DNA of 12,133 bases from an uncultured Planctomycetaceae bacterium (GTDB taxonomy: Bacteria; Planctomycetota; Planctomycetia; Pirellulales; Pirellulaceae): positions 1-12,133 of the forward strand of contig CALBSZ010000375.1 of assembly GCA_937967665.1 (NCBI GenBank). The letters run 5' to 3'. The translations under genes were made by a program, and so were the position numbers. Numbering within the stretch: position 1 is the stretch's first letter; each line of letters starts with the position of its first letter. The notes under the pieces were generated by a model. The model was not told where the DNA came from. It made no database searches and worked only from the letters and a program-made list of their open reading frames with translations. Shown here one piece after another: positions 1 to 5,706 of the stretch.

Positions 1-85
1 CCGCAAACAGCGTGGAAGAGACAGTGCAACATGCCAGCAGCATCGCCAGCGTCGCAAATCGGCAAGTCCAATGGTCAAATAACAT
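1..85 (-). CDS. Secreted protein, N-terminal fragment (runs off left edge)
   Basis: This is the first 28 codons of a minus-strand gene that continues beyond the window. An ATG at 85-83 opens a reading frame with a typical signal peptide: a short charged start including Arg9, then a hydrophobic run (residues 10-20, rich in Leu, Ala and Met) and a plausible cleavage site near Ala28. A GAGGA ribosome-binding site on the minus strand (93-97) sits 7 nt before the start, which supports both the gene and the start. Two adjacent cysteines (residues 19-20) inside the hydrophobic core might mark a lipoprotein, but no clean lipobox is visible. The mature protein lies outside the window, so no function can be given. 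Given its neighbours, another sulfatase, hydrolase or cytochrome-type protein is possible; that is only a guess. Confidence 0.72.
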   Translation of the reverse strand, partial: MLFDHWTCRFATLAMLLACCTVSSTLFA

Positions 86-341
86 GGTTCTGTCCTCAAT
101 TAATTTGGCAGTGATGAAGGTTCGGTGAATGCGGGATGTCAGCCATGCTGCCGCGTCCTGGCAAGCGAGCGTCTGTCTCAAAAGCGAAGTAGGCGTGGCT
201 GTGGAGGAGCGCAGCTACCCCGCATATCCTTGCATTCCGGGGGCTCGCTGCGCTCGACCCCGGCCACCCATCACGCGCAGTCGGCTTGTGAGACACAACC
301 TATCCGGACAGCGCCAGGTTCGGCTGTCATACGAGCACGAA

Positions 342-383
342 GCGCAAGCGAGTGTGTTCCTTCCGCCCAAACACACTTGCTCG
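342..383 (-). repeat. Dispersed imperfect inverted repeat, copy 1
   Basis: Read on the minus strand, this 42-nt unit has a 14-nt left arm (383-370), a 15-nt spacer and a 13-nt right arm (354-342). The extended arms pair over 15 positions with two mismatches, so a hairpin is possible. The left arm is identical to the left arm of a second unit at 5547-5588 on the plus strand, the right arm differs at one base, and the spacer has the same length but an unrelated sequence. Weaker similarity continues about 18 nt beyond the right arm in both copies. Conserved arms around a variable loop point to a small mobile or structured element (REP or MITE-like) rather than chance. Confidence 0.6.
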
Positions 384-401
384 CGCCGCGCGCTTGTATT
401 C

Positions 402-417
402 TCGCGGAATACCGCGA
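402..417. repeat. Short perfect hairpin
   Basis: A perfect 6-bp GC-rich stem (402-407 with 412-417) closes a 4-nt AATA loop. It lies in the non-coding stretch downstream of the small secreted protein and may contribute to 3'-end structure. It could also be chance in GC-rich DNA. Confidence 0.35.
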
Positions 418-434
418 ACCTGGCACGACCCACA

Positions 435-451
435 ACGACCTTACAGGTCGT
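435..451. repeat. Short perfect hairpin
   Basis: A perfect 7-bp stem (435-441 with 445-451) closes a 3-nt TAC loop. It is the hairpin nearest to the operon end at 529. No T-run follows on the minus strand, so it is not a classical intrinsic terminator, though it may still slow polymerase or protect the 3' end. Confidence 0.35.
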
Positions 452-528
452 GTCATTGTAGCGAATGGAGCGCCCGTTGGCGCTGTGGCTTGCCGCGTAG
501 AACAAATCGCGCGCAAGAGCGGGCTGCC

Positions 529-780
529 CTAAGCCAGGAACCGTTTGATCGGTCCGGCCTGATCCAGCTTCTTGCGCGACATTTCCAGATCGAAATCGCC
601 GTAGTGTTCAACCGGGTTGCCGTGAGCATGGAGCAGCGTGGTATGCCAGTTGCCGATGGTCTTGTGGTCTTCAGTGGCGTGATAGGGCACGGTAAGGGCG
701 TCGCCAGCCTGCGCCGATGCGCAGGCGGACGACGCCAGAATTAAGACAAGTAAGCGTCTCCGCATGCCGCCGGGTCTCAC
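529..780 (-). CDS. Small secreted protein resembling a DUF1552 C-terminal tail
   Basis: This encodes 83 residues. The GTG start at 780-778 overlaps the TGA stop of the esterase gene as GTGA, so translation is probably coupled; an ATG five codons later (765) is the alternative start and gives 78 aa. Residues 6-25 form a clear Sec signal peptide (four-residue charged start, Leu/Ile-rich core, cleavage after ASAQA), leaving about 58 mature residues. The mature part resembles the end of DUF1552 proteins: N44, T48, L49, G54, Y60 and D62 match, at identical spacing, the last 29 residues of the DUF1552 protein encoded at 10463-11827. No catalytic motif is present. It may be a remnant of a DUF1552 gene that picked up a signal peptide, or a genuine small secreted partner. 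The frame is intact, so it is not obviously a pseudogene. Function is unknown. Confidence 0.68.
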   Translation of the reverse strand: MRPGGMRRRLLVLILASSACASAQAGDALTVPYHATEDHKTIGNWHTTLLHAHGNPVEHYGDFDLEMSRKKLDQAGPIKRFLA

Positions 781-1856
781 TTGCGGTTAGCTTTCAACAA
801 ATCGACCATGGCTTGCCCCATGGCTTCGCCGACATTCATGTACGTCTCGGCATTACCGCCGTAGTGGCCGTTGGAAGCGCCCCCCTTGGAAAGCGGGTGC
901 GTGTAAACGGTGGCGACATCGCCTTGGAATTCGGCATGCTTGCTCGGATCGCTGATGGCGAACTGCGCTTCGATGATGTCTTTCTCGGTACCTTGAGCGT
1001 CGTCTTTGTCAGTCTGACCGAGCGTGGCGCAGACGAACTTGGCTTGCGGTGCGTTGAACTCCTCACGGAGCGACTTGATCAGGTTGACCAGGTTCTGTTC
1101 GTACTTCTGCGAGTGGCCAGCGTTGTAGCGGTCCTTGTCTCCCTGCCACCAGAAGAAACCAGCAACTTCGTACTCCTTAGCGCCGGGGTAATATTCAGAA
1201 AGATCGTTGAGTACTTCTTTTGCTCGGGCGATGTCGCCGTCGTACTGCAGGCCGGCCTTCCAGCCGATCGGTTTTGGTTCGGTGCCTTTCTCCCAACGCA
1301 GGGGGCTTTGTCCGTAGCCAGCGTAAACGTAAGTCTTACCGTCTTTCGGATCGGTGAATTCGTAGGACGGCGATCCAGGGGGGAGCAGGTCCCAGCCCAG
1401 AGAACGGTTGCCGATGGCGCTTTTCAGGATCAGCACCGGCTCGTCATGGAAATGGCCCAGGTAACTGCCGATACCGATCTCGACACCGATCTTTCCGCCG
1501 GAGACCTGCAGCCAGTCGTTCTTCCTGACCCGCGTCTTGCCCGGTCCGCCGCTGCCCATGACCGCGACGTTGCGGACGTCCTCCCGCACGGTCCACTGAC
1601 CCGCGTCGTCGACCAGGTACGGATAGAGGCCTTCGTTCTTAATGGCGTATTCGAGCGTGCCTTCCTTGTCGCCAGCAACTTTGCCCATCTCGAGCATGTT
1701 CGACTGCCCCATCAAGATATAGACCTTGACGGGCTTGCTCATATCCGCCGACTTGCCGTCGGGATCTGGCAGTGGTTCGGCCGCAAAGGCAGGAAGCGCT
1801 AACAACATCGCCGCCACAACGGCGATGATCCATTCAAAGGTGTCTCTCTTCTTCAT
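777..1856 (-). CDS. Secreted SGNH hydrolase, sialate O-acetylesterase-like (SASA domain)
   Basis: A 359-residue protein with a signal peptide (charged N-terminus, hydrophobic residues 9-25, cleavage near AFA-AE). After it comes a SASA/carbohydrate-esterase domain of the SGNH fold. Block I is GQSNM at residues 50-54 with nucleophile Ser52; a Gly-Asn pair at 149-150 fits the oxyanion-hole blocks; WWQGDKD at 236-242 is the typical block before the end; the catalytic His is probably His331 in NGHYGG. Members of this family remove O-acetyl groups from sugars such as sialic acid or acetylated polysaccharides; the true substrate here cannot be read from sequence. It would act outside the cytoplasm. 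A minus-strand AAAGGA site (1864-1869) lies 7 nt before the ATG. The gene overlaps the small secreted protein by 4 nt and follows the GNAT gene after 187 nt, so it may have its own promoter. Confidence 0.9.
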   Translation of the reverse strand: MKKRDTFEWIIAVVAAMLLALPAFAAEPLPDPDGKSADMSKPVKVYILMGQSNMLEMGKVAGDKEGTLEYAIKNEGLYPYLVDDAGQWTVREDVRNVAVMGSGGPGKTRVRKNDWLQVSGGKIGVEIGIGSYLGHFHDEPVLILKSAIGNRSLGWDLLPPGSPSYEFTDPKDGKTYVYAGYGQSPLRWEKGTEPKPIGWKAGLQYDGDIARAKEVLNDLSEYYPGAKEYEVAGFFWWQGDKDRYNAGHSQKYEQNLVNLIKSLREEFNAPQAKFVCATLGQTDKDDAQGTEKDIIEAQFAISDPSKHAEFQGDVATVYTHPLSKGGASNGHYGGNAETYMNVGEAMGQAMVDLLKANRK

Positions 1857-2043
1857 CTCTCGATCCTTTCATGCGAATCCACCGCCGGCCTACGCCGCCG
1901 GCAGCAAAGAACAACTCAAGTTTCCTCGAAACCTTCCATTATGACGAAAGAAATAATTGTTTGTGTGACTAAAAATACTGTTTTTGGGAATCCGCGATCG
2001 CGTCCAGACGAATGCACGCTAAATGGGTTTCGGCACCGTTTCT
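1857..2043 (-). promoter_or_regulatory. AT-rich leader upstream of the esterase gene
   Basis: This 187-nt gap includes a stretch around 1925-1985 that is much richer in A and T than the flanking coding DNA. Read on the minus strand, a CATAAT near 1938-1943 resembles a -10 element, but I see no matching -35 hexamer at 16-18 nt. The base composition and gap length fit an independent promoter for the esterase and small-protein pair. This is inference from composition, not a clear consensus match. Confidence 0.3.
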
Positions 2044-2490
2044 CTAAAACAGAAACTCCAGCGGGACGCAGCCGCCGGGGCGGTTGATGCCGGGCCCGGT
2101 TTGCACGAACCCCATCGATTTGTAGAAGCCGACGGCATTGGCGGATGAATTCACCTGCAGCTTGCCTCGGGGTGAACGGCTTCGGCAGGATTCCAGACCG
2201 GCGGCAAGCAAGGCGCCCCCCACGCCCTGCCCTTGATGGTTCGGATGGACAAACAGGTTCGTCAGATTCCAGTACTTCTTGATCAGGATGACGCCGAGAA
2301 TTCTGTTGTCTTGCACGAACTTCCAGTGCAACGCGGATTCCTTGTTGTGCAGCCACCAATCCAGGTTGGCGCCGATGTCCGCGACCAGGAACGCTGCTTC
2401 CTCTTCCGTGCCAGCGACGTCCGTCCGCACGGCAGCCTCGATCAGCTGTCGTATTTCTTCCAGATCGCTGTCTCGCACCGCGTCAATCAC
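2044..2490 (-). CDS. GNAT-family N-acetyltransferase
   Basis: A 148-residue cytoplasmic GNAT protein, the usual length for a single-domain member. It would transfer an acetyl group from acetyl-CoA to an amine on an unknown substrate. The acetyl-CoA-binding signature is visible: beta-strand LFVHP (79-83) followed by QGQGVGG (86-92), the R/Q-x-x-G-x-G/A loop; then NSSANAVGFYKSMGF (114-128), the motif B region with a Tyr (123) positioned as the usual general acid. The frame stays open into the upstream sulfatase gene, but those codons overlap a real gene. I chose the GTG at 2490-2488 because a GGAG site (2497-2500) lies 6 nt upstream and the protein then begins with the normal first GNAT strand. 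It starts 19 nt after the sulfatase stop, so it is probably cotranscribed. It is the only product here without an export signal. Confidence 0.85.
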   Translation of the reverse strand: MIDAVRDSDLEEIRQLIEAAVRTDVAGTEEEAAFLVADIGANLDWWLHNKESALHWKFVQDNRILGVILIKKYWNLTNLFVHPNHQGQGVGGALLAAGLESCRSRSPRGKLQVNSSANAVGFYKSMGFVQTGPGINRPGGCVPLEFLF

Positions 2491-2496
2491 CAGGAG

Positions 2497-2500
2497 CTCC
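2497..2500 (-). promoter_or_regulatory. Ribosome-binding site that sets the GTG start of the GNAT gene
   Basis: GGAG on the minus strand, 6 nt before the GTG at 2490. No ATG is available near the beginning of the conserved domain, so this site decides the start. Confidence 0.6.
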
Positions 2501-2509
2501 GTCCTGCAG

Positions 2510-4033
2510 CTATTTTTGACTCGTGCCTTTGTCCAGTGCCATCTGGGTTGCGAGTTCCTCTTGTAACTCGGCGACCTTTTCCGGGTAGGCGGCAGAGACG
2601 TCGTCTTTCTCGCCGGGATCCTGGGCGATATTGTAGAGTTCGACCTTGCTTGCGCTTCCGCCAGCCTTGCCGAATACAATCAGCTTCCAGTCGCCATATC
2701 GCAATGCGCGGGAACGAAAACCGGTTCCGGCGGAATAGAGTGATCGTGGCGGTAGTGTGCCGGTCCCGGTGATGACCGGCCAAATATCGGCACCGTCCCA
2801 TTTCACACCCGCGGCATCGACCGCGACCCCGGCCAGCCCACAGAACGTCGGCATCCAATCGGCGATATGCACGGGCGTGTCGCAGGATGTTCCCGCTTCA
2901 ATCCGCGTGGTCCAGCGTGCGATCGTGGGAACCCGCGTGCCGCCTTCATAGAGGTTGCCCTTTTGACCCCGCAGCGGTTTGTTGTTTCCCGGCAATCTTC
3001 CATTCGGGCAGTGGTCGTCCGGATACTTGGTATCGTTGTTCTCGGCCGTTGAACCGCCGTTGTCGCTGGTGAAGACGATCAGCGTGTTGTCGGACTTCCC
3101 CGCTTTTTCGACAGCGCCGACTACCCGTCCCACTGCGTCATCCAGGTGCAGGATGGCCGCCGCGTATTGGCGCGGCACGTCGCCCGTGATCTCGGGCGGC
3201 ACGCGCGCCAGCCACGAACCCGGTTCTCGGAGCGGCAGATGCACGGCCGTGAACGGCACGTACAGGAAGAACGGCTTGTCGCCGCGACGCCGGTCTATCC
3301 ATTGGATCGCTTCTTGCGCCAGCAGGTCCGTAACATGCCCTTCCTCGGTAATGAGCGTTTCGTTCCGATGCCAGGTGTCGGAAAAGGGTCCGCGCTTGTA
3401 GAAGTGCGACCACGGTGTGACCCCACCGGCCAGTGAACCGTAACTATGATCAAACCCGAAATGATTCGGGCCCCACTCGGGTTTCGAGCCCAGATGCCAC
3501 TTGCCGGTGAGGCACGTGTCATAGCCGGCGCTACGCAGTGCGCGGGCAACCGTGAACGTGTCCGGTGGCAATGCCAGCGAGTTGGTCGGTGTTGTCACAC
3601 CGAAGCGACTCCAGTACCGCCCCGTCATGAATGCCGTTCGCGTCGGGCTGCAAACGGGGGCGACGTAGTGCTGCTTCAATTCAACGCCTTCCTCCAGCAA
3701 ACGTGCGAGATTTGGCGTGGGCACATTGCCACCGTGAAATTCCACATCCGCCCAACCCAAATCGTCGGCGATGATAAAAACGATGTTGGGCCGCGAATCT
3801 TGAGCGGCGGCAAGTCGTGGCTGAACGTCGGGGGCGGCAAACGCCGCTGCGACGAGAATGGCGAGTGTCGCGATTTTTCGAACAAAATATGGCGAAAAGA
3901 ATCGGCAATGGCCGTTGACCGCACGTTGGTCGGACCGCGTCGTGGCGAAACAGTACCTCGAAACAATCACGAGATTGGCCATTCGAAGTCGCGTAAAAAC
4001 AATCGGAACGCCCGGGTTCGACTGTGCAACCAT
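2510..4033 (-). CDS. Secreted sulfatase (type I, formylglycine-dependent, CSPTR)
   Basis: A type I sulfatase of 507 residues if it starts at the ATG at 4033. Such enzymes hydrolyse sulfate esters with a formylglycine made from an active-site cysteine. The signature Cys128-Ser-Pro-Thr-Arg132 is intact. Other active-site residues are visible: the metal-binding pair DD at 90-91, GKWH at 177-180 (Lys178, His180), His265, DN at 324-325, and Lys358 in RGQKGNLYEGG. The hydrophobic signal-peptide core is at about residues 54-67, so the leader before it is unusually long. Start choice is uncertain: a TTG at 4054 overlaps the DUF1501 stop, and an ATG at 3982 lacks a ribosome-binding site. The gene follows DUF1501 closely and precedes the GNAT gene, in an apparent operon. 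Substrate unknown; a sulfated polysaccharide is likely from context. The formylglycine-generating enzyme is not in this window. Confidence 0.92.
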   Translation of the reverse strand: MVAQSNPGVPIVFTRLRMANLVIVSRYCFATTRSDQRAVNGHCRFFSPYFVRKIATLAILVAAAFAAPDVQPRLAAAQDSRPNIVFIIADDLGWADVEFHGGNVPTPNLARLLEEGVELKQHYVAPVCSPTRTAFMTGRYWSRFGVTTPTNSLALPPDTFTVARALRSAGYDTCLTGKWHLGSKPEWGPNHFGFDHSYGSLAGGVTPWSHFYKRGPFSDTWHRNETLITEEGHVTDLLAQEAIQWIDRRRGDKPFFLYVPFTAVHLPLREPGSWLARVPPEITGDVPRQYAAAILHLDDAVGRVVGAVEKAGKSDNTLIVFTSDNGGSTAENNDTKYPDDHCPNGRLPGNNKPLRGQKGNLYEGGTRVPTIARWTTRIEAGTSCDTPVHIADWMPTFCGLAGVAVDAAGVKWDGADIWPVITGTGTLPPRSLYSAGTGFRSRALRYGDWKLIVFGKAGGSASKVELYNIAQDPGEKDDVSAAYPEKVAELQEELATQMALDKGTSQK

Positions 4034-4046
4034 GTTCAAACCCCGT

Positions 4047-5450
4047 TTATCCAAACAGCTCCAGCAGCGGCTTGCCTTTGGTCAAGGGGCGCGAGATGCC
4101 GCTGTTGTTTTGCGGTTCGTTGAGTGGGATATCGAGGGCATGGTAGATTGTGGCCGCCATTTCCTCGGGGCGTACCGGGTTGCTGGTCACATAGGCGCCG
4201 TGCTTGTCGGACTTGCCATACAGGGCGCCGCCTCGAATGCCGCACCCGGCCAGGATTGCGGAAAAACATTTGGGCCAATGCTGTCGGCCGGGCGGTTCCT
4301 GCGTCAGAACCTTCGGAGTGCGTCCAAATTCACCCATCGCGACGACCAGCGTATTGTCCATCAGGCCTCGTTCCTTCAAATCCGACAGCAGTGCCGACAG
4401 GGCCTGGTCGAGTCGGGGCAGGCAGAAGCCCATTCCGTACGAACCGTCGCCAAAAGCGTTCCCCATGCCCATGTTGCCGCCGTGCATGTCCCAACTGCTG
4501 CTGGGCGGGCCTTTCGTGTCGTGCGGCGCCTGCCCGGCCCAGCCGTTGACCGTGACATACCGTACGCCGGATTCGATCATGCGCCGCGCGAGCAGTAAAT
4601 TCTGCCCGAGTGGGTGCATTCCATAGCGTTCACGCAGCTCGACCGGTTCGCGACTCAAGTCGAACGCCTGGCGTCCTTCCGGGCGGGTCATGGCGTCGTA
4701 AGCCTTCTCGCGCAGATCCGTCCAGTCGCGTCCGCGGGCGACCTTGTCGAGTTTGTTTGATTCGATACTGCCGAGCAGCTTCTGACGCACGGCAAAACGC
4801 TGTTCGTCTCCAAGATCGTAAATCTCGGGGGGCGTAAAGTCGTCCATCGCCGGGTGATTCTGCGCCGAACCGACAAACACCGGAGCGTAGGCGGAACCGA
4901 GATAACCCCCGATGCCGATGTTGGGCGCGCAGAACACGGGCCGGCCGACGCATTTGATGAGCCAGGCATTGGAAACGATGTTGCGGAGGCTGGGCTTGTG
5001 CTTGGCAACAAACGAACCGAGGTACGGTTGGTCGTCCGGCACTCCCTGCTGCACGCGTTTTTCCGACTGACCGCTCAGCAGGTTGTGCATGGCGTCAAAA
5101 TGATTGCTAATTCCACCCGGATGCGTCATGGAATTGATCAGCGTGAACTGGTCCGTCAGCTTCGCCAAACGCGTGTGCATTTCATTGATGCGCATGCCGG
5201 GCACTTTGGTCGCGATCGGTTTGTAGGGACCGCGAATGCTGGCCGGCGCGTTGGGTTTCATGTCCCAAGTATCCACGTGACTCGGCCCGCCACAAAGCAG
5301 CAAGAAGATGCAAGATTTCTCCGAGGAGATGGCGTTCCCTTGCGCGTCGAGCGCATCGTTGCCCATGACGACGCCCGGCATCCCGAGACTCAACGCCCCC
5401 AGGCCGCTGGCGACCAGCGCTTGACGCCGATTCATCTGGAAGTCATTCAT
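4047..5450 (-). CDS. DUF1501 family exported protein
   Basis: A 467-residue full-length DUF1501 (PF07394) protein. Residues 6-28 contain Asn-Arg-Arg-Gln-Ala-Leu followed by a Gly/Leu/Ala-rich core, which looks like a Tat signal. Family landmarks are GGPSHVDTWDMKP (54-66), the MRINEMH...LINSM region (86-108), WDMHGG (320-325), MGEFGRTP (372-379), RQHWP (389-393) and HALDIP near 437-442. The family belongs to the alkaline phosphatase-like fold group that also includes sulfatases, but its reaction is not established to my knowledge, and it lacks the sulfatase C-x-P/A-x-R motif. It is very common in planctomycetes beside sulfatases and cytochrome-type DUF1592 or DUF1549/DUF1553 proteins. A GGAG site at 5459-5462 lies 8 nt before the ATG. 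The downstream sulfatase starts within about 14 nt of its stop, so cotranscription is very likely. Confidence 0.93.
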   Translation of the reverse strand: MNDFQMNRRQALVASGLGALSLGMPGVVMGNDALDAQGNAISSEKSCIFLLLCGGPSHVDTWDMKPNAPASIRGPYKPIATKVPGMRINEMHTRLAKLTDQFTLINSMTHPGGISNHFDAMHNLLSGQSEKRVQQGVPDDQPYLGSFVAKHKPSLRNIVSNAWLIKCVGRPVFCAPNIGIGGYLGSAYAPVFVGSAQNHPAMDDFTPPEIYDLGDEQRFAVRQKLLGSIESNKLDKVARGRDWTDLREKAYDAMTRPEGRQAFDLSREPVELRERYGMHPLGQNLLLARRMIESGVRYVTVNGWAGQAPHDTKGPPSSSWDMHGGNMGMGNAFGDGSYGMGFCLPRLDQALSALLSDLKERGLMDNTLVVAMGEFGRTPKVLTQEPPGRQHWPKCFSAILAGCGIRGGALYGKSDKHGAYVTSNPVRPEEMAATIYHALDIPLNEPQNNSGISRPLTKGKPLLELFG

Positions 5451-5546
5451 GCGAAAATCTCCGCTGGCTTGATGGACTGTGCTTTATCACGCGGCCTCAT
5501 GTGGACAGCGCCAACGTTGAGGCAATTCGCGACAATACAAACAGGG

Positions 5547-5588
5547 CGAGCAAGTGTGTTCGGTCGTCGGTGATTCACTCGCTAGCGC
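5547..5588 (+). repeat. Dispersed imperfect inverted repeat, copy 2
   Basis: This has the same 42-nt layout as the unit at 342-383 but in the opposite orientation: a 14-nt left arm (5547-5560) identical to copy 1, a 15-nt spacer (5561-5575) with unrelated sequence, and a 13-nt right arm (5576-5588) with one difference. Similarity continues more weakly to about 5606. It lies in the 256-nt gap between the sulfatase stop (5707) and the DUF1501 start (5450), about 100 nt upstream of the DUF1501 gene. The hairpin potential here is weaker than in copy 1. Confidence 0.58.
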
Positions 5589-5706
5589 GCCGAGCTTGTC
5601 TGACGACGAAACTTGGTGCTGTCGAATTAACTATCTTTGTAAAAGACCCAGCAGCGCGAGTAAAGTCTGTTTTTGAGAAAAATGAGTATTGCAGGTGTCG
5701 CTGCAG

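Larger units (their letters stand above)
86..528. other. Intergenic region without a convincing gene, rich in hairpins
   Basis: This 443-nt gap separates the stop of the small secreted protein (529) from the start of the next gene (85). The minus-strand 5' leader of the left gene occupies 86 to roughly 125. The rest has short overlapping open frames on both strands, none with a ribosome-binding site or recognisable protein family; I regard them all as chance. What it does hold is a cluster of inverted repeats (342-383, 402-417, 435-451) and a GC-rich block near 238-270 that resembles interspersed planctomycete repeat sequence I recall only loosely. The hairpins lie just after the end of the upstream operon, so they may act in transcript termination or 3'-end protection. 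No U-tract typical of an intrinsic terminator follows them. Confidence 0.6.

Noticed and set aside
86..528. Hairpin cluster considered as a CRISPR array
   Set aside because: There are no regularly spaced direct repeats; the elements are inverted repeats of differing sequence, and no cas gene is nearby.
125..532. Overlapping plus-strand open frames in the left intergenic region
   Set aside because: Several frames are open at once, none resembles a known protein, and they cover the hairpin cluster. No coding signal favours one.
717..1802. Plus-strand open frame of 361 codons opposite the esterase
   Set aside because: The minus strand carries a complete SGNH hydrolase with signal peptide and catalytic blocks; the plus frame has no family resemblance.
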